Source of the DNA: Asterochloris sp. CNOR1
Taxonomy: Eukaryota > Chlorophyta > Trebouxiophyceae > Trebouxiales > Trebouxiaceae
DNA length: 64,000 bases
Direction: 5' to 3'
Assembly: GCA_963969365.1 (NCBI GenBank)
Contig: OZ017753.1
Coordinates: 1,364,001 to 1,428,000, forward strand
In this document: in pieces, positions 11,176-22,800 of the stretch
Numbering within the stretch: position 1 is the first letter of the stretch
Layout: the number at the start of each line of letters is the position of its first letter
Made by a program: the position numbers and the translations under genes
Notes under the pieces: model-generated
Seen by the model: only the letters and a program-made list of their open reading frames with translations
The model's database searches: none
Told to the model about the DNA's origin: nothing

Positions 11176-13406
11176 TTACATGTCAGAATTGAGGGCATCC
11201 TTAGCTGCACGATCTGCCTCCTGGGCCAAGTCGACTGGCACCCTCTGGAACTTCTTGTCACTTTCATTGCAGATCCACGCTAGCTCGAGCTCAAAGGGCT
11301 TCTCCTCATCATGCACTGTGTGCAAGCTGCAGGGATAAACACGCCTCAGTGCTGCGCAGGAACAGCAGCACATGGCCAGCAAACCATAATCAGAAGCACT
11401 GGCTGCAGCGACTAGCTGGCTCACTTTGAGCACAGGACAGGAGCACCGTTGCCAGTAATTCGCTGACCACTGAGCAAATGAACAGGAGCACTGAGTGCTT
11501 TTACTAACTGGCCCACATGTGCGGTCATGCAAGAGCTTATGAGTCAGCATCTGCAGCAGGGTGCAAGTGGCTGGAAGAGGCACCATTGGACGAGGCATGG
11601 TCCGACAAAGGGCCTCGCCGAGGTTCGCCCTGGCTCCTGAACCTGTCAGTCGGCCCCAGGTATACAGGGCAAGCAAAGTCTCACATTTTTGCGACTTCCT
11701 TGACTGCCTGTCGGCAGGTGATGTTCTTGAGGTCCAGCCGCTCCACATCTGTCTTAGCCCCTTGCCGGCCTTTGCCAACAGCTGTGCCAAAGAAGCGCTG
11801 CAGGTCAAGAATTTGTTGCGTTTCAGAAGCTGTCCCAGGTTGTCGAGCTCTGCTCTGGGAAGGACCAACAGTAGACACATGCAGACGTAAGCAGTTGTAG
11901 CCTACAGAAAAATTGCTGAACCAGGGTCTTTGACAGCAAGGAGAGACATGCTTGCGGGCACAGACAGCATGCGAGTGGTGCACTGGTGAAGCCCACACAG
12001 TCCAGGTGAGGTGGCAGCGCTCACCGCCGACACCCCAGATGGCTCCACGAGGTACAGCTGGGGCCCTTTTTCATCATATACAGCCAGCAGCGTGCTAGTG
12101 CCAAATGGTCTGTACCCATGGAGAGCAAGGGGTCTTGAGGCCCCAAATCATACTGTTATACAGGCCCAGCAGCTGCCCACATGCTTGCAGAGCGCCAATA
12201 TTGACAAGGAAGTTGCAGCACTTATTCAACTGGCGAATGCTGCGAATCACAGCAGGCCCACCTGAGGTACCAGTAGAGGTTAAAGAGGTGCACGTAGCTG
12301 GCAACGCGATCGGCTAACACATGCCCAGGTATCTGCTCGCCATAGAAGCTGCAGCAGCCAGGTGATGGTCTCTGAGCGCGATAGCAAGCAAAGGATCCTC
12401 CCAGGCACAGCAGCTGCTTATGCAACCATTGGGAAGCCTGCACAGAGGCATGAGAACTCCTGCATCTGCCTCTCGCCGCGAAGCATGTTCTCACTTTTTA
12501 TACTGCTGGGCTTCAGCCATGGCCCGGTTAACAATCTGCCGCCCGTCAGCTGACACGCCACCAGCAGCCTACAGCAGCGAAGACAGGGCAGGTTGATGAA
12601 GTCTACCAGGTGACTCTGTCAGGTGTAATGCAGCCTGTCTCAGAAACCTCACGCAAGCAGCGCTACCTGCAGCCTGCCCAAACATGACACGCTGGCCAGA
12701 CTGCACACCGAGGCTTACAGGGCATCAGCCTGTCTAGAATTGCCAGCTGCTGCAGGCTCAAGCGCAGGACCTCACCACTCCAGCATGGATGTCGACTGCA
12801 TATGTCCTCCTGTTGGAGCCCTCCACCAGCATTTTTGAGACAATGGTCTTCTCAACGCCCTACAAAGAGGACAGGATTAAGTGGGCAACTGCTTACTTAG
12901 GAAGGAGGGAGCCAGTGGGCATCAGGGTGCAGTGCTATGCAAGAAGTCAGCCTGCAAATTCCCAATTCTGACAGCGCAACATAAGGAGGCAGCCTGTTGG
13001 CTTGACCAAAAGTGAGGAAGCAGCCTTCTCGCAGCACGAAGTGAATTTGGGCAGGGATGAGCAGCTTGCGTAGAACCAGCCGCCAAATTTGAAGCTTAGA
13101 GAGCGCTTACCAGCACAACGCCGTCTGTGCACCTGATGCCCACAACAGTCCTGCAGCATGCACGTCATTCAGCACTCGTGCCATGTTCATAGCTGGAGAT
13201 GACTGTACCAATGGCGCCTGTGCAGCTCACCCGCTGTTGTCTATGGCCTTCTGCGCATAGTCAGTCTGGAACACTCTGCCGTCAGGGGAAAATGTGCCTA
13301 CTGACAGGTCATACTGCAGCAAAGAGCATAGGCGCCTTGAATTTTGACTGCTGAGTTGGGATCTGCAGCTGCCATTGGAGCTTACCCCTGTGCCAATCCC
13401 AGACAT
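11176..13406 (-). CDS. PAG1: 20S proteasome subunit alpha type-3
   Basis: Nine exons, 13406-13386, 13313-13231, 13150-13111, 12859-12776, 12568-12495, 12348-12262, 12109-12025, 11797-11685 and 11326-11176, give 245 residues. This is a structural subunit of the outer alpha ring that gates substrate entry. The N-terminal [20 protein letters not shown] is the conserved gate and H0 region; [15 protein letters not shown] and [14 protein letters not shown] follow. [20 protein letters not shown] and [16 protein letters not shown] are specific to alpha-3, as is the C-terminal [17 protein letters not shown] with a helical, acidic tail. The first exon codes only seven residues. The length and motifs are normal for the family; I see no missing segment. 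Confidence 0.96.
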
Positions 13407-14166
13407 GCTGGGTGGCAGCTATCTGCTGGTCTGGCCCTCTTGTCAGGCCTGGTCCACAGGGGAGTTGATCTGCGACTCGTGCTGCACCTGATCTGCAGCC
13501 TGATGCAGCAGACACGACCAACAGCTTCTCTAGCCAAGATCAAACGCTTGTCAGCTCTGTGCAAGATGGAGGGCACTCGAGTACCAGGCCCTTTCCATTC
13601 ATTGGGCTGTCCACACGTAGTGGTTTTGGGAAGGTTCTTACACTTGCCACTGTCTTACAGTCCGCAAACTCCGCGCAGGAGAATCCAACACTACGTGGAC
13701 CTGACCTGCCCACCCAAAGCTTTCCAGGTGATTACCATTGGCAAGGCAGTGCTGAAAACAGTCAGATGACAGTCGTGCCTGCGACAGGCAAAAGTGGGCT
13801 GATCTGCATGCAGCAAGCTGATCTTGACATGCACTTGCAATGGTCTTTGCTGCCACAATGATCGGCACGTCATGTGCTGCAGACCAGCGCTGAGGCAACA
13901 GGTCCATTCTCTGCGGCCAGCAGCGCAAGGCAAAACTGCAATTTGGTAAGGGATTACGAGAGGCACAGCCAGCCTTCAGTGGATGGCAGGCGACACCTAG
14001 CCTGCGCAGTTGCTGGCACCTGCCAGCAGGTCTCTCCTGAGCAGCCGCACGCAGACAGCCGCTCACAGAGCTGTCCCTGCTAGCAGGCCTCTCCTAAGCA
14101 GCCGCACGCGGACACCTGCTCACAGAGCTGTCCCACTCACAGGCCACACTCCTCGAGAAGCTGCAA
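13407..14166. promoter_or_regulatory. Divergent upstream region with a 57-bp tandem repeat
   Basis: The 760 bases lie between the start codons of the proteasome alpha-3 gene and the type I membrane-protein gene. Open frames here carry no recognisable motif. The plus-strand side ends in a 57-bp tandem duplication, listed separately. Confidence 0.4.
14021..14134 (+). repeat. 57-bp direct tandem repeat, two copies
   Basis: Copy 1 spans 14021-14077 and copy 2 spans 14078-14134; they differ at only a few positions and share CTCTCCT, GCAGCCGCACGC and GCTCACAGAGCTGTCCC. The array ends 32 bases before the start codon at 14167, so it lies in the presumed 5' UTR or core promoter of the membrane-protein gene. 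Confidence 0.85.
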
Positions 14167-17100
14167 ATGGCGCAGCCGCGCTGGCTGTGCGGTAGCAGTC
14201 CTGGCAGGCAAAGCGCACTTCAAGTAGCCGTATTGGCCGTTTCGTTGCTGCTGCTGCTGGAACTCCAGCCCGGGGCAGCTCAGACCAACTATACAGTCAA
14301 TCAAGCGTATGATCTGGCCTATGCCTTCTGGTCCAAGGCAGATATCATCTACATCTACGACAGCATTCAGATCACACTGGACAACTTCCCAACGTCTAGC
14401 GTCACGGTGGTAAGCTTGGCCCTGCAGAAGCGGAAAGCGACAGCCACAGCCCATGCTGTGTGCCTGCCTGCACAATGTGAACAAGCTACGCCACCTCGGC
14501 GACAGCAGCAGATGCTGTGTACCTGCAAAATTCTATGCAGGCCATGCTGGCTGCATGATGCAGGGCCCATGCTGTGTGCTCCCCTTACATGTGTGTGAGG
14601 GCAGTGGCAGCTGCATGACAGCCTGAAGGACCGGCTGCATCAACCAGATCTCTTTGACACAAGCACCTGGAGGGCCTTGCACTGACCCCCTCAAGTCAGT
14701 TTCACCGATCCTAGTTCCTGGGCATTTCTCTGGGAGGTACACTGGTGACGTAGGCAGCAGTCAGCAGACACAACCTCTGTGTAGCATGTCCCCCTGACAG
14801 GCTGTCCCCTGCAGGTCAATCATTCAGTGGAGATCAGGCCTCACCCAGCAGTGGAGAACACCACCGTCATATCCATTGACTTTGGCAACCTCATCACCAA
14901 CCGTGTGGTGCTGCAACAGGGCAGTAATGTGACGATCTGTAACCTGCGCATGTGAGTGAATGTTCAGGCCGGCTGTGCAAACTGCCGTGCTGGGCAGGCG
15001 TTCCTGTCACATCGCTTGCCAGGGTTCGTACTGTCAATGAAAATCATGTCATGACAGCTTCACTGCCTGCCTGCTGGCCTGACATCTGGCACAGCTCAGC
15101 CAGCCCTGAGGTGCCTGCACAGTCTGTTGAGCTTACCAGTGCGCGCTGAACACCATGTGGCAGCAGCCAGTGCAATGCTGATGCCGTCCGCCTGACTGGC
15201 AAGATCAATGGAATGTGCATCATTTCATAGCCTTCACCTCGCAAAAGAGTTGGGCAGCCATGTCATGTGCAGCTGCACAGGCCTAGGCCGCCTGACCCTT
15301 TCAGTGGACAGCTGTGTATGGGGCTGCACAGGCATGAGGCACCTGCCTGCTTGGTCTTGCAGCAGGCAATGCTGCACAGCCCCAGCTGTCTGCTGTTCAG
15401 ACTGAAGATGTAATGCCTGCCTTGCACACTGCAGAGTCAATTTTTACTTCCCTGTGACAGAAGACCTGGCAGTGTCGTCCTTTGTCCCCTTCTTCTCTTT
15501 TGATGCCACCAGCAACCTCATCGTGGACAATGACGACTTTGCTGTGGATGCCACGCGGTGTGCCTCCTCCCCTGACTACCCTGCATTTGTGGCCAGCACG
15601 CGCACCCCCTGGCTCATGGCCACGCACCCGGATGTCTTTGAGGGTGAGCCCAGGCTGAACAAGTGCCCAGGCCTTGCATGCTGGGTGCGGGTGTGCTGGG
15701 AGCGCAGGGCAAAGTTCATGAGCCCTGGCCAGCGTGCGCATCCCTGGGCTTGTTCGCCACTCGCCCAGATGTCTTCTTAGGGAGACTGTCAAGCGCTGTG
15801 GTCTTGTGTGCTGGGTGCGTACGGTCAAGTGCATGAGACCTAGCCCGCACACGTGCCTCTAGGCTGACTGGCACACACCCCACATCTTCAGCAGGTGAGG
15901 ACTGGGGCTGCGTTGTAGGAAGCTGCAGATTGCCTGCAGACCGACCTGCTGCAGTCAGACCTGCTGCAGAGCAACAAGGTGGTCCTCCAGGTTGCCAGCA
16001 GAGTCTTGTTGGCCTCTGCGTTTGCCCAGAGCTCTACTCCCTTCAGCAGCAGCTGAGCCCCTGCGCTCCCTACAGGTTACCAGGTGGCTGCCACAAGGCC
16101 CCCTGGGCTGCCTGCGTCAGGCCACATCAGACCTGGCGGAGATCGTGCCCTGCCTGCGTGCTGCTAGAGAATGTTGCTGCCATCCTAAGCAGCCAGCAGC
16201 AGCCAGTGAGCCCTTGCACAGGCTGGACTTTGACTTTTGTCAGCAGCCAAGCCACTGTCTTCCCTGTGCACAAGTCAGTCCAGTCCTGCAGCAGAGCTCC
16301 TGCCCTGCCTGCAGGCTGCCTGGAGAACGACACCTACTACTGCGACTACGCCATCGCCCCCTTGAACTACTTCCGCGCCAACCTGACTACGGTGGTGGGC
16401 GTGCCCACTGCGGGGCAGTGCTTCATCACACTGTGCAGGTGGGTGGGCCCGGGGGTGAACTGGTGCTGAGCATGCTTTGCATGAAAAGTGAGAGCCGTTT
16501 GGGGCCTACATTTTATGACGCTGGGCGCCAGCTTGGGAGGCTCGAGAACCCAGGGGGTAGCCAGTCAGGTTCATCTCCTTTGAGGAAGCAGCTTCCCAGA
16601 AGGGCATCTGGAGCTGTGAGGGATCATGCGCTGCGTAGCCGCAGCAATGCAGATTGTCAGCAGGCAGGTGTGCCAGGGGAAGATGCCTCTACACTACCGT
16701 GGGTGTGCGAACTTACCGCCCTGCACACAGCCTGGGACTGCCTGCAGCCATGACGCCCGGGGAACAGGCGGGTAGACCACTGCCGGAGAACATGGGCAGT
16801 GCCTGCACAGCTGAGAGTCGCATCTCTGCTCACAGCCTAGGCTTTCAATGCTTCTGAGGGGGTGGTGCCTGCTGGGCTGGACGTTGGCATGTGCCTTGCT
16901 GCACCCACGGACGTGCAAGGTCATAGCCTGTACGCACATTGCTCTTTAGCAGTCGGTGGCTGCTGTACTGCCATCTCAACAAGTTACGGCTCACAACCAG
17001 TTTCTGTCCAGCAGCGCCCTGAGAGAGGCGTCGTTTGTGACCAGCTGGCAGCAGAATGTCGCGACTGGGCTGCCTTGCGCTGCAGGTGGACATGCGAGGT

Positions 17101-19489
17101 CACCTCCCTGCCTGTCAGCCTCTATGACATTGTGACGCGGGCCTACACCTCCAACGACATCCTGGTGGCGCTCAGCTACACAGATTCCCGAACCATCTAC
17201 CTCCACGACAACATGACCACCCCCCTGGGCGCATGGGGCCCTGACGACCTGACGGTGGCTAACTTCAGGTGGGCTTGCCCTTGGCCAGGGTCCAGCCGGC
17301 CAGGAGTGGGCTTCTGCATTATGAGAGCTTAAGTCTTGAGAGTACGTGACCTCTGCTGCGTGATGTCCCCCGGCAGCAGACAGCCTACAACAAGTTGCAA
17401 CGGCCCGCTTTGGTGCAGGGGCGCTGCAGTGGCCCATGTTTAACGTGCTGAGGCAATGTCCCAGGGTGGCACACAGGGCCCAGGCCCTTGGGTGCTCAGC
17501 ACCCCTTGCAGCGGCAGGGAAGCTGCAGTAGAAGCAGCACAGGCCCTGTGCAGGCTCGGGACATGCGACGTGCTGCCTGCCTGCATCTGAGGGGGCTGGC
17601 ACCTGAGCAGATTCAGTGGTGCTCCCTGCACATCAGCACTTCGCCCTGCTGCAGAGACATCACATTGGGCGGTGACCCCAGCATGGAGCAGCCCATTCTG
17701 TGGGAAATCGAGGGCGCAGACCTGTTACAAGTTGGCTACGCAGGACTGCTCACCTTCCAGGCAAGCCTTGTCCTGCAGCCAATCTCCCACATGTGCTGGG
17801 TGCCAGCCCGCCAGCTATCATGAGTCTACTGCATCCCAGAACTGGGCTGACCTTAAACCCTGGACACAACCCCGGGACCACCTGCAGCATGGCACTGTCA
17901 CACGCAAGCTGTGCGCAGTTGCCCAGGCATGGTGTTACCTGGCTGTGGCAGCCCGATCAACAGCTGAGTTAAACAAAACGGCTCTGTGTGCCTGCAGGAC
18001 ATGACAGTGTTCCTGCCCAAGCCCTGCTGCAGCCAGATCCCAGACCAGCTGGGAAGCTGGTTCTTCCTGGACGTGGAACTGAACTACCAGGTAATCACAG
18101 GGGACGAGTGCTCATGAGTGCTGCCTGAAGGGTGGGCTGGGAACTGCCACTGCTGAGAGCTGCTGCAGCCCGTCTGAGGTAGCATAGTAGCTGCAGAGCT
18201 GAATCTCCCTTGGAGCTGTTCAAGCACGTCTTGAAGGGCAGCATGTATGGAGCGCCTAGAAGCTGCTCAGCGTCGTCCAACTCTTTGTAAGTGGCTCGTC
18301 AGCAGGGTGTACAGGCTTTGACTCTCTGCTCACAGCTCAGAGCTGCCCTCAGCTCAGCTTGATGCAGCAATCTGCTACCCAGGAACAGCAGCAGATGCTG
18401 GCCTCCTGGCACAACGCACAGCCTTCTTAGACCTCCTCTTCAGCCCTGCAGGTCTTTGATGTGGTGCTGCCCTCAGCTATCAATGTACAGCCTGTGCGGG
18501 TGCCCATCCTGACACTGCCAGCCAAATTTGTGGCCCAGGACGTCCACTTTGTGTACAAGCAGTGCGATGCGGTTGCCTTCCCGGCGGCTGTTGCGCAGCT
18601 GCAGAGCATTGCCAGCCAGCACACGTACAACAGCACCGAGACGCCTCAAGTGTGAGCCCTTGGGTCCCGTCTCTCGGCATGCTGGCTGCTGCAGCATATT
18701 GGCCCAAGTCCAACTCTAGCCCTCCTCTATGTGTGGGCTGCTTGGGCCTTTTGGGGGTGCACCCCTTCACAGGCAGGGAGCAGTCTGCACGAACAGGATG
18801 CCGCAGCAGCTGCCAAGACCCTTGCTGCTCTTCAGGCAGAATTGCAGCACCATTGAGATAGAGTTTGCTGGACATGTGAGCTGCTCTGGCTCCAAGTCAC
18901 AGTCTTGCAAGGTGACATAAAGGTGCTTGGGGGTGCCTTGCAGGTGCAGGTGGGGCAAGTCTGTCCAGCACGCTGACCTGCGGGTGCTGCATGTGGCATG
19001 CGATCCCAACCATCTCCTTTACTGTTGTGCAGGTTCAGCTTTGACAACGAGACCAGCACGCTGACCTGCGAGTACTGCATGTGGCAGGCAGCCCAGCAGC
19101 CGCCAGCCTTCTACCAGGATGCAGTCTCCACAGCTGAGCTGATAAACAGTACGGTCACCTGCCTCAGCTTTGTGATGCCCAGCCCTGACAGCACTGCTGC
19201 AAACGCTAGCGCTGCAGGGGGCAAGGGGCAGCCTAACACTGGCAAGGCTGGGTGGGGCCCCTCCACAGCTGTTGTCGTGGTGGCCGTGCTCATAGCCACA
19301 GCCATTGCAGCTCTGATGGGGTTCATAAGCTGGCGACTGATACGTGCACGGCGCAGGAGCAGAGCTGCTGCAGGGCCCAAAGGCACTCTGGCAGCAGCTC
19401 CCAAGCTGAGGTCGCCTGCCTTCAGCAATGTCCGCAAGTCAGATTCCCTCAGCGAGCTGCAGCACCTGCGCTCCAGCACAGCAGTATAG
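14167..19489 (+). CDS. Type I membrane protein with large Cys-containing ectodomain, unknown family
   Basis: Nine exons, 14167-14409, 14815-14951, 15435-15643, 16315-16438, 17086-17268, 17655-17760, 17998-18090, 18452-18651 and 19033-19489, give 583 residues in frame. Residues 1-39 are a signal peptide (hydrophobic core AVLAVSLLLLLELQ, cleavage probably after GAAQ). The ectodomain of about 460 residues has several N-glycosylation sequons (NYT, NHS, NTT, NVT, NLT, NST), paired cysteines (ENDTYYCDY, KPCCSQ) and beta-rich patterning. A membrane helix follows near residue 510 (TAVVVVAVLIATAIAALMGF), then RLIRARRRSR and a Ser-rich cytosolic tail of about 60 residues. It should sit in the plasma membrane or secretory system. 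I recognise no domain; adhesion or receptor roles are guesses. The intron after 17760 has a GC donor. Confidence 0.75.
18966..19090 (+). repeat. Intronic near-copy of the start of the last exon
   Basis: The intron segment 18966-18999 and the exon segment 19057-19090 are nearly identical over about 33 bases (shared AGCACGCTGACCTGCG, then CTGCATGTGGCA). The copies lie 91 bases apart. The simplest reading is a local duplication of the exon edge into the intron. Confidence 0.8.
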
Positions 19490-19699
19490 GTCAGCGACCT
19501 GCCAGCAAGCTGAGGGCAGCAGCATAACGAGAGCGCAAGGCAATCGGAGCCGCCGCTTCATAAGTATGCTGTACAACACCACTGCTCATGATGTTCAGCA
19601 TGATGATCTGGACAGAATCCGATGCAGCCTCTCTCTGCCATGATGTCCTCGACCTCAGTTTGGTCCAATTGCTTTGCAGCACCCTGATGTTGCAGCTTC

Positions 19700-19704
19700 T
19701 TACA
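19700..19704 (-). terminator. Putative TGTAA poly(A) signal of the S1/EF-Ts gene
   Basis: TTACA on the plus strand is TGTAA on the minus strand, about 100 bases past the stop at 19806. Confidence 0.4.
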
Positions 19705-19805
19705 ATCATGAAGACGGCCCATGCTAAGTTGCAAGTTCACATTCAAAATAGAACGTCAGATTGCTATCTGGCATCAAAGAGAAGCGTATGGGCACACTTT
19801 GCAGG

Positions 19806-22800
19806 TCAAGATGACATGCCAGTCTGCTGGGCAACTTCGTCCGCAAAATTTTGGGTCTTTTTCTGGATGCCCTCGCCAAGGTTGTAGCGCACGAAACGGC
19901 GGACCTGCCAGCCAGCAGCCAAGTTAGAGCACGAGGAAGGAACAGCTGGTGTGGACAGGTGCTTTAGAAAGACACCAAGAGATGCTGGCATGAGTGAAAA
20001 GAGATTCCCCAGTGCAGGGAGCCGGCAGCAGCCCGCACAGGATCAGGACAGTCACCTGAATGTTCTCGCCAAGAGAAGCGACAACAGACTTGATGTGCTC
20101 TGCCACAGTCTTGCTAGTGTCCTTGATGAAGGGCTGCTCTAGCAAAGCCTTCTCCTTTCTGATCTTGCCCAGCCGGCCCTCCACAATCTTGGGCCTGCAG
20201 ACATTGGGACTGCAACAATGGCAAGCACAGCCCTGTGTCTGCGAGGCCAGAAAGGTGGGGCGCTGTGTGTAAAGACAGCATTCGCCCGACCGCCAAGCTA
20301 GGCAGGCGGCTGTCTGCCCGGCCAGGAAGCTGCTTGCTGATGAACAGGTGGGGCTTATACTATCAATTGTTGGCAGAGATGGTGATGTGCGCACAGCAGC
20401 ACCTCATGCTCTCTGGCTTGCCACAAACCTTCTGCACTTGGCCCAGCGAAAGAGCAACCAATCCAGGCTAGCCCAAGCTGGCACTGGTGGCCTCTGGCTT
20501 GCCTGGAATGCCATCAACGCCACCTGTGATGTATGATACAAAGCCAGGTACCTCCAGCAAGTTACTGAGCGAGCCCCAGCACACCTGATGGCTTCAGGCT
20601 TGCTCTTGATGTCCTCCTTCTCCATCTCGATTCGCCTCTCTTTCTCCATCTCGTCCTCAGGCACATCATCCACCGAGACCACGATGGCCTGGGAGCTTGC
20701 AGCGGCCTGCATGGCCAGATCCTGCAGGCAGGGCAACCATCTCCAGAGTCTGGGTGGGCACCACATGAGACGTTGGTCAGTGCCAGCCCTGGCATGGCAC
20801 ACTGTGGCTTTTGAGCCAGCTGCTGCAGCTTGCCTACGTATGCAGAGGGGTTGAGCAGGGCGACAAGCAAGCAGCAAGACTGTTGCACCTTGCACATGCA
20901 TGCAGAGCTGGTGCAGAGGGCAGCTGCGCACGCAGGCCTGGCAAGGTGACTGCTTCCAGCCACATATGAAGGAGGTCTGGTATGCGTGCAGGGGAGCACC
21001 CACCTGCACAAGCTCCTTGAAGTTGGGGCCACGCGCGACAAAATCGGTCTCACAGTTGACTTCAATCAATACACCCAGCCTGCAGGTGCGGCGCACAATG
21101 AGCGTCAGCAGCAGTGGTACAGGCTTCACATATGCAGGCTGTGACAAGTGTGGGGCCAGATTGGGGCCAGCTGCCGAGCAGTAGATATTCGACCAGTTAT
21201 ACACAGCCCGGGTGGCACAATTGGTACACGACCAGATTCTGTGGTGACACCTGCCACACAAGATCAGCCTCAGTGGATGCAGGCAACCCATGCCAGCAGC
21301 TCAGCTGGGGTCAAGCATCATGATCTGGTGGCCAGCAACTAGGCCCTACGCAGTGAAGTGCCCTTGATGCGCAAAAGAAACGCACTTGGATCCTGCATGG
21401 ATGTACGCCCCAATGGCCCCCTCACTGGCCACCCTGCCAGCCTTCTTGTCTGCACTGGCCAGTCCCTTCTTTCGCAGGTACTCAGAGGCCTTCTCAATGT
21501 TGTTGTCGTTGGCAGCCAGCGCGCGCTTGCAGTCCATCATGCCCGCCCCACTGCTCTGGCGCAGCTCCTTCACCAGCTTAGCGTCCACCTGCACGCCAGA
21601 GGAGTTTGTGGGGTGGACAGCCTGGCAGCCCAGCTGCTGAAGGTTGCATCAAGTCCTCCCACTGCTGGCGCTGTTGCTGTTGCACATCCCTCGGCAGCTG
21701 ATGCAGCAGGGCCCCCCAAGTCCCCTAGCTAGGGCAGCGCTTCTAGAGGTTGCTCAGGCTTTTCCCTCCTTGGTCTTTGACCTGCACAGGCCTCTGCCTG
21801 AGTATTGGTTGCATTGCCAGCTGGCATCAAGCCTCAGCTGTGTGTGCACTGCACAAAGCCTGAGATGGCAGGACCTGGCAAGCTGCTCTGGGGTCAAGCA
21901 GCCATGGCAGGACATGCAACGCTACAGCAGAGAGTGCATTTTGGTCATGAGGGCTGAGCAGCTGCCTACATCCACCTCTGTGGCAACCTGGCAGAGCCTC
22001 ACTACACTTTTTACAGCTTGGCCACAACCTTCAGTAGCCTCTGCGAGAATCCAGAATAAGCCGATCTTGACTGCACAATGGCCATAGCCTTCTCCCTGTC
22101 CCATGCCTGCCGCAGTCACCACGCAGTGATGTGCATCACATCCCAAAGCTCATATGTCCTCATCTAGCAACCTCCACAGTGAATGTCGCTTTGTCCTCTC
22201 CTCTGTTTTGGCTGTCTCTGCAAGTTCCAACATGAAACAACCTCCAGCCAAACCAACAGCAATCACGAATGACCCACCTGCACAGTGGCCACTGCTTTCT
22301 CCTCTGCCTTGGCTGCCTCAGCATCTGGCTTAGCATCCCTTTTCTCCTCCGCCTTCTTGGCGAGGGCTTCCTGCTGCTCAGCCACGTCCTTGGCCAGGTC
22401 AGCCTGCTTCTTCTCGATGCCCTCGCCCAGGTGGTACCTGCCACAGCGGCCAGAGTGGTGCATCAGAGAACAGCAATGCCGATGTGTCCCTCAGCATTGT
22501 CAGCCTGCTTCTGATGATGGCCTCGCCTGAGTGTTACCTGCCGCAGCAGCCAGGGCACTCTAGTACTTTGGCCTAGCTGGAGGAGTCCAACTTGATGAAA
22601 GATCCTTGATGCCCTTGCAACAATGGTAGCTGCCACAGCATCCCAGAAGGGTCTCAGTGCCGCGAATCAGAGAATACTGCCTATTAAAGCAGCCACCTCC
22701 TTTTTCAAGGAAGGCTCCCTAATCGCTGTGCGTGGAGGGTGGCAAGGGCTTTGAGCAAGCCCGTTCTGGCAGGCGTCTTTCAGCCTGCAAATCTGCAGAT

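Noticed and set aside
13638-14066. 142-codon minus-strand frame upstream of proteasome alpha-3
   Set aside because: It lies in the divergent promoter region, has no recognisable motif and cannot be joined in frame to the seven-residue first exon.
21180-21260. A GC-rich stretch with GTGGCACAATTGGTACACGA that at first looked like part of a tRNA
   Set aside because: No acceptor stem pairing and no T-loop in the right place; it is inside an EF-Ts intron.
20404-21291. 295-codon minus-strand frame
   Set aside because: It contains two true EF-Ts exons but also the introns between them; the EF-Ts domain is only complete when these are spliced out.
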